DNA of 47,979 nt from Kmv34 sp964524965. GTDB taxonomy: Bacteria; Aerophobota; Aerophobia; Aerophobales; B3-G15. This document shows, piece after piece, positions 1 to 8,939 of the stretch (positions are counted from its first letter, which is position 1; each line of letters starts with the position of its first letter). The stretch is from positions 1 through 47,979 of the forward strand of contig CAZGDY010000001.1 in the NCBI GenBank assembly GCA_964524965.1, in the 5' to 3' direction. The notes beneath the pieces are model-generated. The model saw nothing but the letters and a program-made list of their open reading frames with translations. It did no database searches and was not told where the DNA came from. Made by a program: the position numbers and the translations under genes.

Positions 1-178
1 GTTTAATTTATTAATAAATTTATTTTAATTTTTTGGAGTTTAATTAGTTCTGTCGACTTTATTGTTTCGGCCTATTTTGTCTAAGTCTTAGGTGTTCATC
101 CCCAAGTAGTAAAGTTTCTCCTGAAAAAAAGAAAAAAATATTTCTGACGTTACCCCAAAATTAAAGAAGGAGGCAGTT

Positions 179-1279
179 ATGAACCAGCGAGAAAGATTTT
201 TGTGTGCTCTTAACAGAAAGCAACCTGATAAAGTACCAATCTGTGAATTAGCAATTGACGAACCCATTATCCGAAAATTAGTTAAACTATTAGGGGTTGA
301 AACAAACGCTGATGATAAAGATGAAAATTTATCAAGGGAAGTTTTATCAGAGGCGCGCAAAGGTGAAAAGTATATGGAACTCTACTGTAATGTGTTAGAA
401 AAATTAAATCTGGACGCAATTTCTTATCATTTTTCAATAGGGTTTAAGAAAATTTCTCGGAATAAAGTCAGGGATAAATATGGTAGAATCCATAATGCAA
501 GTCCTCACGGAGAACCTATGCCTGCTGAACCTTACATTAGGAGTCTTTCTGAGGCAAAGAAATTTAACATGGCTTCTAAACTTGAACTTGAGGATTTTTC
601 TGATTTACAATTAGTAATAAAAAGATTTGGCAGGAACAGAGCCCATTTGATGCCACTTACCGACCCTTTCAAGGTAAGTTGGCGTTCGATAGGAGGGATG
701 GGAAATCTTTTATTAAATTTCCGGGAAAACCCTAAACTTGTGCATCAGCTACTCCAGGTAGCCACAGATTTTATTTTAAAAGCCATTGATATAGCAATTG
801 ATATAGGAGTAGATGCCTTTATAATGAATGGTGACTTCGCTCATGAGACAGGTTTGCTATTTTCCTTGGAGGATTACCGGAAGTACCTTAAACCATCTCA
901 CGCAAAGATAGTTGAGCATATTCACCAGAAAGGAAAACTAATAGCAAAACATTCCGACGGAGACGTCTGGCCACTTCTAGATGAGTGGCTAGAGATAGGA
1001 TTTGACGGAATACATCCAATTCAACCGCAATGCATGGATATCAAACAAGTTAAACAATATGTAAGCGGGAAAATGGCTGTGATGGGGAATATTGACTGTC
1101 GCACTTTACTGGTACTTGGCAGCGAAGAAGAGGTTAAAAAAAATGTTAAAGAAACTATTGAAAAAGCAGCCCCTGGAGGGGGATATATCATAAGCTCTTC
1201 CAATTCCATTCATCCTGGTTGTAAAGCAGAGAATTATCTAGCGATGATTAGAGCAGCCCATCAATATGGCTCATATTAA
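179..1279 (+). CDS. Uroporphyrinogen decarboxylase-fold protein (MtaA/MtbA-like methyltransferase family)
   Basis: A 366-residue protein of the URO-D superfamily. In anaerobes these stand-alone members are usually cobamide/corrinoid methyltransferases rather than haem enzymes, and no haem genes are nearby. It starts with the typical MNQRERFLCALNRKQPDKVP stretch and ends with the GGGYI and AEN blocks of the family. The start is supported by AAGGAGG seven bases upstream. The usual zinc-site motif HxCG reads H258-S-D260-G here, so the Cys ligand of MtaA-type proteins is replaced by Asp; the second copy in this window (29054-30190) keeps HTCG. A C_GCAxxG_C_C protein follows, the same partnership as at 29-31 kb. 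The substrate cannot be told from sequence. Family membership is firm; the methyltransferase role is inference. Confidence 0.85.
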   Translation: MNQRERFLCALNRKQPDKVPICELAIDEPIIRKLVKLLGVETNADDKDENLSREVLSEARKGEKYMELYCNVLEKLNLDAISYHFSIGFKKISRNKVRDKYGRIHNASPHGEPMPAEPYIRSLSEAKKFNMASKLELEDFSDLQLVIKRFGRNRAHLMPLTDPFKVSWRSIGGMGNLLLNFRENPKLVHQLLQVATDFILKAIDIAIDIGVDAFIMNGDFAHETGLLFSLEDYRKYLKPSHAKIVEHIHQKGKLIAKHSDGDVWPLLDEWLEIGFDGIHPIQPQCMDIKQVKQYVSGKMAVMGNIDCRTLLVLGSEEEVKKNVKETIEKAAPGGGYIISSSNSIHPGCKAENYLAMIRAAHQYGSY

Positions 1280-1454
1280 AATAATTTAAGTAATTGAAGT
1301 GTGATTATAACCTTCGAAAACTATTACAATAGTAAGATATACATAATCGTTAAATTTTCTTAAAAAAGAGTTATTGAAATACCCCTCAGGGAAGAAAAAC
1401 ATTACAAATAAGTTATTGTAGGGTACAAATAAATAATACAAAAAAAGTGAGGAT

Positions 1455-2006
1455 GTGGATATAGAAACTTCCATATTAAACTGGTCAAGGGATAAGTTGA
1501 TAGAAAGAGCTTATAAGCTTGCTTATAGGTATGAACAACAAGCAGCTTATTGTCCCCAGGCCACATTAGCTGCACTGCAGGATGTTTTTCAGATAAGGGA
1601 TGACAACATTTTTAAAGTATCCTTCGGATTTCACGGAGGAGCCGGTGACAGTGGACTTGGTATGTGCGGGGCTTTATGTGGTGGAATTATCGCCATCAAC
1701 TATTTCTTTGGCCGTACTCGTACCGAGTTTAACATACCAATTGCCAGTATGCACGCCACAAGATTAGTTAAAAAATTGGTTGATCTTTTCCAAAAAGAAT
1801 GGAGAGGGGTTAGCTGTTTTGATGTGCGAAGAAAGTTGTTTGGGCGTGAGCTTGATATGTTGAAAAAGGAAGACCGTGAGTTTTTCTTTAAATTGAAGGG
1901 GCATCAGGAAAAATGTCCTCAGGCTACGGGTAGTGGTGCTGCTTTGACGGCAGGGATCATATGGGATGAGCTTCACAGTCAAGAAGGAGCCGAGGAGCCA
2001 ATTTAG
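1455..2006 (+). CDS. C_GCAxxG_C_C family redox-type protein, copy 1
   Basis: A 183-residue protein of the C_GCAxxG_C_C family, with Cys33 (CPQAT), Cys71 in CGALCGG, Cys121 (SCFDVRR) and Cys154 (KCPQAT); Cys75 is an extra cysteine. The spaced cysteines suggest a metal or disulfide redox site, but no biochemical role is established for this type as far as I know. The GTG start at 1455 is chosen because the copy at 30434-30985 begins with ATG at the same place (MEIETSILNWS); GTGAGG lies just upstream. By my hand alignment the two copies are about 80% identical with no gaps, while their URO-D neighbours are far more diverged. It probably acts with the preceding URO-D-fold protein. Confidence 0.85.
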   Translation: MDIETSILNWSRDKLIERAYKLAYRYEQQAAYCPQATLAALQDVFQIRDDNIFKVSFGFHGGAGDSGLGMCGALCGGIIAINYFFGRTRTEFNIPIASMHATRLVKKLVDLFQKEWRGVSCFDVRRKLFGRELDMLKKEDREFFFKLKGHQEKCPQATGSGAALTAGIIWDELHSQEGAEEPI

Positions 2007-2222
2007 ATTGAACAAATGGTCCCAAAGAAAAAACAGGAAATGTTCTAAATTTAAAAGTAAAGTTAAGTACTGTGAGGCCATCTTCTGTAGGATGCTCAGA
2101 AATCCCTCTAGAAAAGCTCAACTATTACGAATATATTGGCATTTAATATTTACCTGAAATTACAGATATCAAGTCCTAAAAATTAATCGATTTTTTCACT
2201 ATATCTTTCGAAAAAATATAAC

Positions 2223-2238
2223 TTTCCCTAAAGGGAAA
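2223..2238 (+). other. Small hairpin just before the lyase ribosome binding site
   Basis: TTTCCC and GGGAAA form a six-pair stem with a TAAA loop, immediately followed by the AGAAGGAG ribosome binding site of the lyase gene. It could modestly affect translation or mRNA stability. It has no U-run, so it is not a terminator. Confidence 0.35.
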
Positions 2239-2252
2239 AGAAGGAGAAATTA

Positions 2253-3632
2253 ATGGGTTCGCATATAGTAGATTCAAGATTTTTTCGGGACCAATTTGGT
2301 ACTAATGAAATGCGAAGGATTTTTTCCGATGAGAACCTTATCCAAAAATGGCTTGATGTGGAAGCCGCCATTGCTGAGGCAGAAGCAAAACTCAACATTA
2401 TCCCTAAAGAGGCCGCCGAAGAGATTTGCCGAAAAGCTCGCTTTTCATTTATGGATGCAGAATATATTAAAGAACAAATTGATCTTACTTCTCATCCTAT
2501 AGTCCCCTTAGTAAGAGCCCTGGAAAAAGCCTGCGAGAAAGATGCGGGCGAGTACGTTCACTGGGGAGCAACCACCCAGGATATCATGGATACCGGAGCT
2601 GTACTGCAGCTTAAAGAAGCATTTATAGTGGTGCTTAATGATGCCCGAGAAATTGAACAGATCTTACTAAATCTTGCTGAAAGTCATAAACACACCATTA
2701 TGATGGGTAGAACCCATGGTCAACATGCCCTCCCCATCACCTTTGGATGGAAGGTAGCCGTGTGGGTAAGTGAGATGCGACGTGACATTGAAAGACTTAA
2801 AGAATCTAAAAAACGGTTGTTTGTGGGTCAACTCACGGGAGCCGTAGGCACTCTTGCTTCTCTGGGTAAGATCGGCCCTGAAGTACAAAAACTCACCATG
2901 CAAAAATTAGAGCTAAAAGTACCGGATATTGCCTGGCACTGTTCCCGCGATAGGTTTGCTGAATTCATAGCGGTTCTGGCACTTCTTGATGCCACCTGTG
3001 CTAAAATTGCCAATGAAATTTCTAGTCTGCAAAAAACAGAATTTGGTGAACTCGAAGAACCATTCACCAAAGGAAAAGTAGGAAGCAGCACCATAGCCCA
3101 TAAACGCAATCCTATGATTTCGGAGGGAATTGTGGCTCTTACTAAAATCGTCCATGCCAACCTTCCCTTAGCCTTCCAAGGAATGATTCAGGAACACGAG
3201 CGAGATATGCGAACCTGGCAAACTGAATGGGAATACATTCCGGAGATTTGTATAATGACAGGTGCTATCCTGCACCAATTGAAACGAGTGCTATCTGGCT
3301 TAGTGGTAAGAGCTGAGCGCATGAAGAAAAATTTTACTCTCTCACAGGGATTAATCGCCTCAGAAGCAGTTATGTTGGAGCTTGCTCATAAAATAGGTCG
3401 TCAAACTGCCCACGAATTAATTTATGAGCTTTCCATGAAATCCTTTGAGGAAAATATCTCTTTTAAAACCTGCCTTATGGGAAACTCTGAGGTAACCAAA
3501 TATCTTAGTCAAAAAAAAATCGATGAACTCCTCGACCCTGCTAACTATCTTGGACTTTCCTTGTTATCAACGAACAAGGTAATTAAATCAGTAAAATCCG
3601 CCCGTCAAAAAGAGGAAAAAAAGCATGAATAA
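2253..3632 (+). CDS. Aspartase/fumarase-superfamily lyase (adenylosuccinate lyase / carboxymuconate cycloisomerase-like)
   Basis: A 459-residue member of the superfamily that cleaves C-N or C-C bonds to release fumarate. Visible blocks are the TTQD region (residues 107-110), GRTHGQHA with the family His (155), and the signature loop GSSTIAHKRNP (277-287), where the common GSSxMPxKxNP reads IAHK. It is full length and has an AGAAGGAG ribosome binding site. It overlaps the MmgE/PrpD gene by 8 bases, so the two are translationally linked. No purine genes are present, arguing against housekeeping PurB. The pairing of such a lyase with an MmgE/PrpD protein recalls iminodisuccinate lyase plus iminodisuccinate epimerase, so an N-substituted aspartate is a plausible substrate. 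Cycloisomerase-type activity is an alternative. Superfamily call firm, substrate inferred. Confidence 0.85.
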   Translation: MGSHIVDSRFFRDQFGTNEMRRIFSDENLIQKWLDVEAAIAEAEAKLNIIPKEAAEEICRKARFSFMDAEYIKEQIDLTSHPIVPLVRALEKACEKDAGEYVHWGATTQDIMDTGAVLQLKEAFIVVLNDAREIEQILLNLAESHKHTIMMGRTHGQHALPITFGWKVAVWVSEMRRDIERLKESKKRLFVGQLTGAVGTLASLGKIGPEVQKLTMQKLELKVPDIAWHCSRDRFAEFIAVLALLDATCAKIANEISSLQKTEFGELEEPFTKGKVGSSTIAHKRNPMISEGIVALTKIVHANLPLAFQGMIQEHERDMRTWQTEWEYIPEICIMTGAILHQLKRVLSGLVVRAERMKKNFTLSQGLIASEAVMLELAHKIGRQTAHELIYELSMKSFEENISFKTCLMGNSEVTKYLSQKKIDELLDPANYLGLSLLSTNKVIKSVKSARQKEEKKHE

Positions 3633-4998
3633 CGATAATCTCTTAAATAATAAAATTACTGAAAAATTAGTTGATCACCTGATGATAACAGATTATTCTC
3701 AGTTTACCCCATCGGTTATAGCAAAAGCCAAACAGTGTTTTCTTGATTGGTTAGGATCGGCTTTTGCCGGCTCCAAAGAAATACCAACTCAGATACTGGT
3801 AGAACTCATCGATGAAGAAGGAGGGGTTGAAGAATCCACCGTGATCAATCACCACCAAAAAAACTCCTGTTTAAATGCTGCTTTGGTTAATGCTGCTATG
3901 TCTCATGTCTTGGAACTGGATGATGTGCATCGGGCCGCAAGTTATCACCCTGCAGCAGTAGTTATTCCCGCCGCCTTAGCAGTTGCCGAGAAAGAAAAGA
4001 TAGACGGAAAAACCTTTCTAACAGCTATAATCTTAGGGTACGAAGCATCTATTAGAATTGGAGAGGCAGTTGGTCTCAGCCACTATAAACTGTGGCACAC
4101 AACCGCAACCTGTGGTAATTTTGGCTCCTGCGTTGCAGCCGGGAAAATCCTTCACCTGCAAAAAGATGAAATGATAAACGCGATGGGTAACGCAGGAACT
4201 CAAGCTGCAGGATTATGGGAATTTCTCATTGACGGAGCTATGAGTAAACAACTTCACCCGGCCAAAGCAGCGCAAAATGGACTATTAGCAGCACTTTTAG
4301 CTAAGAAAGGATTTACCGGAGCTAAAAGAATACTGGAGGGAGAAAAGGGATTTTGCAAGGCCACCAGTATAAACTGTGACTTTGCAAAAATAACAGAAGG
4401 ATTAGATGAAGAATGTAAAATGATAGGAGTTTCTTTTAAGCCGTATGCCTCTTGTCGCCACACGCACTCAGCTATAGATGCAGTAAAAAAACTGATGACC
4501 AAGTATAATCTTGACTATCACAATATTGCAAAAGTTACTCTTGAAACCTACGCTTTTGCTTTAGATATAGCCGGGGGAACAAAGAGCTTTACTCCTCAAA
4601 CTCCATATCAAGCTAAATTCAGTATTCCTTATTGCATTGCTCTGATGCTAAGGTATGGAAAAGTAGGCTTAGATGAATTTAGTAAAGAGAATTTAAAAGA
4701 CACAGAGATACAAGCTCTTATGAAAAACGTTCAATTAAAGCTAAATGAGACATTGGACACCCAGTATCCACAAAAATGGACCTGTATTATGCAAGTAACG
4801 ACAAAAGATGGGAAAAAATATAAGAACAAGGTAGAATTTCCCAAAGGAGATCCGGAAAATCCTCTATCTCAAGAAGAACTGGAGGATAAATTTAAAGAAT
4901 TAATTAAGAAAATTTTGCCCTCTAGTAAGGTGACAGATCTTATATCAAAAGTCAACAATCTAGAGCATCTACAAGATATGTCAATGTTTTTTAAATAA
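3625..4998 (+). CDS. MmgE/PrpD family protein (dehydratase/epimerase fold)
   Basis: A 457-residue protein of the MmgE/PrpD family, which includes 2-methylcitrate dehydratase, cis-aconitate decarboxylase and iminodisuccinate epimerase. Family blocks seen include an N-terminal all-helical half with LDWLGSAFAG, MSHVLELDDVHR and HPAAVVIPAALA, and a later SFKPYASCRHTHSAIDA segment. The ATG lies inside the last codons of the lyase gene (8-base overlap), so the two products are probably made in step and act on the same substrate or its stereoisomer. No 2-methylcitrate synthase (PrpC) or methylisocitrate lyase (PrpB) is nearby, so a methylcitrate-cycle role is unlikely. Confidence 0.85.
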   Translation: MNNDNLLNNKITEKLVDHLMITDYSQFTPSVIAKAKQCFLDWLGSAFAGSKEIPTQILVELIDEEGGVEESTVINHHQKNSCLNAALVNAAMSHVLELDDVHRAASYHPAAVVIPAALAVAEKEKIDGKTFLTAIILGYEASIRIGEAVGLSHYKLWHTTATCGNFGSCVAAGKILHLQKDEMINAMGNAGTQAAGLWEFLIDGAMSKQLHPAKAAQNGLLAALLAKKGFTGAKRILEGEKGFCKATSINCDFAKITEGLDEECKMIGVSFKPYASCRHTHSAIDAVKKLMTKYNLDYHNIAKVTLETYAFALDIAGGTKSFTPQTPYQAKFSIPYCIALMLRYGKVGLDEFSKENLKDTEIQALMKNVQLKLNETLDTQYPQKWTCIMQVTTKDGKKYKNKVEFPKGDPENPLSQEELEDKFKELIKKILPSSKVTDLISKVNNLEHLQDMSMFFK

Positions 4999-5086
4999 AA
5001 CCCTTATCAAATTATAAAGTTATTCGTAATGTTATAGTTGATTTTAGTAATAAAATTAAAATGAACTAACAAAAAGAGGGTGTAAA

Positions 5087-5761
5087 ATGAAGATTATAGA
5101 GCTTTCTTATCCTTTAAGTGAAAATAATGCTGTGCTACCTTCTGGGCGTCCAAAACCAGAAATTATCCCTTCTACTAGAATGCCCAAAGATGGAAACAAC
5201 ACCAGCATTGTCCGTATATTTACTCATACCAGCACTCACCTGGATGTTTCTTTTCATTTTAATCCTCAAGGGTACACTGTGGAACAGCTTAGTATAAATC
5301 ATTTTATTTTTCTCCAACCCTTACTAATCAAATGTATAAAAAATGAAGGAGAAAATGTGGAGCAAAAAGACCTCAGCATCTATCAAGAGCAACTAACCCA
5401 ATGTGACCTTTTGATGATTTATACTGGTTTTAGTAAGTACCGGAGTAAAAATCAGGAAAAATATCTTTATCAGGCTCCTGGTTTATCTTTAGATGCAGCT
5501 AAATATCTTAGAAATAACTTTTCTTTAAAAGGATTAGCCCTGGATCTTTTTTCAGTAGAAAATATGCAGGAGGCTAAAAAAAAGGGGTTTCCTGTACACA
5601 AAACTTTATTAGGATCACCAGTCCCTAAGAAATTTGTTATTGTAGAAGATGTAAATTTGTCTAAGATAATGGAAGAAAAAATAAATCGTGTCTATGCTAT
5701 TCCCTTAAGATTAAAAGGATTAGATGGCTCACCAGCTACGGTATGGGCAGAAATAAAGTAA
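5087..5761 (+). CDS. Cyclase family protein (kynurenine formamidase-like metal hydrolase)
   Basis: A 224-residue protein of the Cyclase family (KynB-type formamidases and related metal hydrolases). The metal-binding block is at residues 47-57 as H47-T-S-T-H51-L-D53-V-S-F-H57, matching HxGTHxDxPxHF with Ser in place of Gly and of Pro. A further conserved stretch is LALDLFSVE. The start has GAGGGTG about six bases upstream. Placed between the PrpD-family protein and the first fumarase, it may hydrolyse an amide, lactam or lactone in the same pathway. No tryptophan-degradation genes are nearby, so true kynurenine formamidase activity is unlikely. Confidence 0.8.
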   Translation: MKIIELSYPLSENNAVLPSGRPKPEIIPSTRMPKDGNNTSIVRIFTHTSTHLDVSFHFNPQGYTVEQLSINHFIFLQPLLIKCIKNEGENVEQKDLSIYQEQLTQCDLLMIYTGFSKYRSKNQEKYLYQAPGLSLDAAKYLRNNFSLKGLALDLFSVENMQEAKKKGFPVHKTLLGSPVPKKFVIVEDVNLSKIMEEKINRVYAIPLRLKGLDGSPATVWAEIK

Positions 5762-5889
5762 AAAAATACTCGTACCTTTTAATAGCATTATTTCTAAAGA
5801 TAAAGTTAAAAAATTTTACGGATTATCTATAATTTGTTATAATAACTTTTCATAATTAATAAACAGTAATATTGAGCAAGGAGAAAGGT

Positions 5890-6762
5890 ATGGTAAGTAT
5901 GTATGAGCAACTATATGAGTTGGTGAAAGATATATGTTGTGGAGTTTCTGAAGATTGTTGGGAACTGTTAAAACAAGCCAAGAATCGAGAAAAAAACAAA
6001 AGTGCCAAAGGGATGTTAGAAACAATGCTAATCAATGTCCAACTGGCAAAAGAGCAGCAAAAACCAGTTTGCCAATCTCCCGGTTTTCCTACCTGCTATA
6101 TAACATTTGGTGATAAAAGCAACTTATCAGAAATTAAAAATAACCTGCCCAAAGCGATCCAAAAAGCAACAGTTGATGGATATTTAAGACCAAGTATAGT
6201 TCATCCTTTAACCCGGAAAAATAGCGGCGATAATTCAGGAATAGGTGTCCCTAACGTAGAATACCAGTATGTTCCAAAACAAAATTATGTAGATGTTATC
6301 ATTAGCTTTAAGGGGTGTGGCGCTGAGTTGGGTAATGCTATAAAAATTTTTACCACAGCCCAACTGGGAAAAAATTATAACGGCCTGAAAGAATTTATCC
6401 TAAAAACTGTCATTGACGCCGGAGGTAAACCCTGCCCACCCATTGCTCTGGGAATAGGAATTGGTGGACAGATGGATGTTGCAGCTAAATTAAGTAGAAA
6501 AGCGGTAAGCACAAGAGACTGGCGAGACAAACATCCTGACCCCCAGATGAGTAAACTTGAATCTTATTTGTTAAATGCCATAAATAAATTGGGAATAGGA
6601 CCGGCTGGAATAGGGGGTGATACAACCGCCTTAGCTATTAAGATTGAATTAGCTTATACCCATACTGCTATTGCCCCGGTGGCAGTTAATTTTCACTGTT
6701 GGGTTGCTAGAAAAGGTGGAATCAGAATATTTTCAGATGGCAAAAGGCAAAGAATATTTTAA
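5890..6762 (+). CDS. Class I fumarase-type hydratase, alpha subunit (divergent, pair 1)
   Basis: An alpha (N-terminal domain) subunit of two-subunit class I [4Fe-4S] hydro-lyases such as fumarase and L-tartrate dehydratase. Three cluster-type cysteines are visible: Cys61 in CQSPG, one in KPCPP, and one in FHCW near the C terminus. The first motif is unusual, because the common form (and that of the paralogue at 7540-8385) is CQDTG. The frame is open from a TTG at 5872, but I place the start at ATG 5890, which has AAGGAG at 5878-5883 with six-base spacing; ATG 5899 is also possible. The beta subunit follows at 6805. The changed motif suggests a substrate other than fumarate, such as tartrate, mesaconate or a substituted malate. 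Confidence 0.85.
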   Translation: MVSMYEQLYELVKDICCGVSEDCWELLKQAKNREKNKSAKGMLETMLINVQLAKEQQKPVCQSPGFPTCYITFGDKSNLSEIKNNLPKAIQKATVDGYLRPSIVHPLTRKNSGDNSGIGVPNVEYQYVPKQNYVDVIISFKGCGAELGNAIKIFTTAQLGKNYNGLKEFILKTVIDAGGKPCPPIALGIGIGGQMDVAAKLSRKAVSTRDWRDKHPDPQMSKLESYLLNAINKLGIGPAGIGGDTTALAIKIELAYTHTAIAPVAVNFHCWVARKGGIRIFSDGKRQRIF

Positions 6763-6804
6763 GTTACTAATGAGATAGAAAAATAAAGTAGCGAGGTACG
6801 AAAT

Positions 6805-7389
6805 ATGGGAAAAATAGAGCTAATCACACCACTACTAAACCCCTTAACTAATTTGAAAATAGGGGATGCCGTTTATATTAGTGGTACAATAATGACAGCA
6901 AGAGACATGGCTCATCTGCGAATAAAGAAATATTTATCTGAAAACAAAGAACTTCCATTAGATTTTAAAGGTAGTGTCATTTTTCATGCAGGACCAGTTG
7001 TAGAGAAAATAAATGGTAAGTATAAATTGAGGGTAATCGGTCCAACTACCAGTATCAGGATGGAACCACATACAGAAATGTTAGGTGATTTGGGAGTAAA
7101 AATCATAATAGGTAAAGGAGGGATGGGAGAAGACACTTCCTCGACCCTGCAAAAAATTGGGGGGTTATATTTGCAAGCTCCACCGGGTTGCGCAGTAAAG
7201 CTTGCTGAAGGAGTTAAAAATATTAAACAGGTACATTGGTTAGACTTAGGTGTTCCTGAGGCTATTTGGGTTCTTGAAGTAAAAAATTTTGGTCCCTTAA
7301 TAGTTGGAATGGACTCACAAGGAAAGAGTATATACCGCGAAGTTAGAGAAAAAGCCCTTGAAAAAATGAGGGAGATAATTACCAGCTGA
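6805..7389 (+). CDS. Class I fumarase-type hydratase, beta subunit (pair 1)
   Basis: A 194-residue beta (C-terminal swivelling domain) subunit. The family blocks ARDMAHLRI, GPVV, GPTTSIRM, GKGGMG and the late WVLEVKNFGP stretch are all visible. It lies 42 bases after its alpha partner, with a GAGG ribosome binding site. Alpha and beta would form one hydro-lyase whose cluster is carried by the alpha chain. It is shorter and diverged from the second beta (8407-8929), which has the ARDAAH form and GPTTSYRM. Complete. Confidence 0.85.
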   Translation: MGKIELITPLLNPLTNLKIGDAVYISGTIMTARDMAHLRIKKYLSENKELPLDFKGSVIFHAGPVVEKINGKYKLRVIGPTTSIRMEPHTEMLGDLGVKIIIGKGGMGEDTSSTLQKIGGLYLQAPPGCAVKLAEGVKNIKQVHWLDLGVPEAIWVLEVKNFGPLIVGMDSQGKSIYREVREKALEKMREIITS

Positions 7390-7539
7390 AAAAAATATTG
7401 AGAGCTATGAAAAATCTATTCACTATCCTTTCTCGAGGTGTTTTCCAATAAAAACATTTATTACAAATCAAAGATGATAAAAAAAATGTGATAAGAATAA
7501 ATCGTGGCAAAGAAAACACAATAAAAAAGGGGAAAAACT

Positions 7540-8385
7540 ATGCGTGAGATACAAATAGAAAAAATTAAAGGTAAAGTAAAAGAGCTTTTTTTGCAAGCGA
7601 ACTACCATATTTCCCAGGATATTTTAACAGCTCTGCAAAAAGCAAGAGAAAAAGAGACCTCGGAAGTTGGCCGTTCAGTACTTGATATGCTACTTAAAAA
7701 CTACGAAATAGCATCAAAAGAAGAAATTGCTATCTGCCAGGACACCGGTTTAGCTATTTTATTTATAGAATTGGGCCAGGATGTTCATATTACAGGAGGA
7801 AAATTTAAAGAAGCTATAAATGAGGGCGTGAAAGAAGCATATATTGAGGGATACTTAAGAAAGTCTGCTGTGGATGATCCAGTATTTGCCCGCAAAAATA
7901 CCATGACCAACACTCCAGCTATCATCTACACCGATATTGTTCCTGGAGATAAGATAAAATTTTTAGTTACTCCTAAGGGATTTGGCAGTGAAAATATGAG
8001 TGCTTTAGCTATGCTCAAACCGGCTGATGGAGAGGAAGGTATCAAAAATTTCGTAGTTAAGACTGTAAAAAAAGCTGGACCTAATCCTTGTCCACCCACC
8101 ATAGTAGGTGTTGGCATTGGAGGAACAACAGATAAAGCATTTGTTATCGCTAAAAAAGCAACTCTTCGTAAAGTTGGAGAACACCATCCAGATGAGCAAT
8201 TTGCCAAAATGGAAAAAGAAATTTTAAAACGGGTGAACAATCTCGGGATTGGACCAGGAGGTTTAGGTGGAAATACAACAACATTAGCGGTGAATGTAGA
8301 ACATTTTCCTACTCACATTGCTGGTATGCCGGTAGCAGTAAATATATGTTGCCATGCTGCTCGACATGCTGAAGACATCTTATAA
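7540..8385 (+). CDS. Fumarate hydratase class I, alpha subunit (pair 2)
   Basis: A 281-residue alpha subunit with canonical motifs: Cys66 in CQDTG, a Cys in NPCPPT followed by GVGIGGT, and a Cys near the end in NICCHAARH. GPGGLGGNTT is also present. This is the normal class I fumarase pattern, converting fumarate and malate reversibly with a [4Fe-4S] cluster. A purine-rich AAAAAGGGG lies just upstream of the start. It follows pair 1 after a 150-base spacer with no obvious terminator, and its own beta subunit is 21 bases downstream. With pair 1 it gives two complete hydro-lyases side by side, of which this is the likelier true fumarase. Confidence 0.9.
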   Translation: MREIQIEKIKGKVKELFLQANYHISQDILTALQKAREKETSEVGRSVLDMLLKNYEIASKEEIAICQDTGLAILFIELGQDVHITGGKFKEAINEGVKEAYIEGYLRKSAVDDPVFARKNTMTNTPAIIYTDIVPGDKIKFLVTPKGFGSENMSALAMLKPADGEEGIKNFVVKTVKKAGPNPCPPTIVGVGIGGTTDKAFVIAKKATLRKVGEHHPDEQFAKMEKEILKRVNNLGIGPGGLGGNTTTLAVNVEHFPTHIAGMPVAVNICCHAARHAEDIL

Positions 8386-8406
8386 AAAAGATAAGGAGAT
8401 TGCCCA

Positions 8407-8929
8407 ATGATAAAAAAAATTATTACTCCCTTAACCGACGAGCTAGTGTCTAATTTAAGAGCCGGAGACACGGTAAGTATTACCGGAGACATTTACACCG
8501 GCAGAGATGCAGCCCATAAAAGGCTATATAACCTTTTGAAAGAAGGTAAAGAACTACCAATCGAAGTGAAAAACCAAATCATATACTATGTCGGACCAGC
8601 TCCGGCTAAACCTGGCTATGCCTGCGGTGCGGCTGGTCCAACAACCAGTTATCGCATGGACCCTTATACACCAGCCTTATTGAATAAAGGGCTCAAAGGT
8701 ATGATTGGGAAAGGACTTCGCTCTAAAGAAGTAATTGAAAGTATGAAAAAAAATAAGGCAGTTTATTTCCATGCTGTAGGTGGAGCAGCAGCTTTAATCG
8801 CCAAGAGCATAAAGAAATCAGAGGTGGTAACTTACGAGGATCTAGGTCCAGAAGCTATCCATCGCTATCATGTGGAGGATTTTCCAGTGATTGTGGCATA
8901 CGATTGCTATGGGGTTAGTGTATATGAGT
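8407..8929 (+). CDS. Fumarate hydratase class I, beta subunit (pair 2, 3' end lost in gap)
   Basis: The first 174 codons of a beta subunit with GRDAAHKRL, GPAP, GPTTSYRM, GKGLRSKE and the late PVIVAYDCYGVSVYE stretch. It runs into a ten-N gap; compared with the first beta subunit, roughly 18 C-terminal residues and the stop codon are missing. Reading through the Ns into the following sequence gives a false C terminus, because downstream of the gap the true coding frame belongs to the aldehyde:ferredoxin oxidoreductase. Ribosome binding site AAGGAGA precedes the ATG. Confidence 0.88.
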
Positions 8930-8939
8930 NNNNNNNNNN
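8930..8939. other. Assembly gap (10 N)
   Basis: Ten Ns join the end of a fumarase beta gene to the beginning of an oxidoreductase gene. The missing DNA must hold about 18 codons plus stop of the first gene, a ribosome binding site, and a few codons of the second, so the true gap is probably at least 70-100 bases; ten is a placeholder. Confidence 0.95.

Noticed and set aside
1966..2157. A 63-codon + strand frame after the first C_GCAxxG_C_C gene
   Set aside because: It overlaps the end of a well-supported gene, has no independent ribosome binding site and no recognisable product.
3625..4998. MmgE/PrpD protein as 2-methylcitrate dehydratase
   Set aside because: No methylcitrate synthase or methylisocitrate lyase gene nearby; the partner gene is an aspartase-superfamily lyase.
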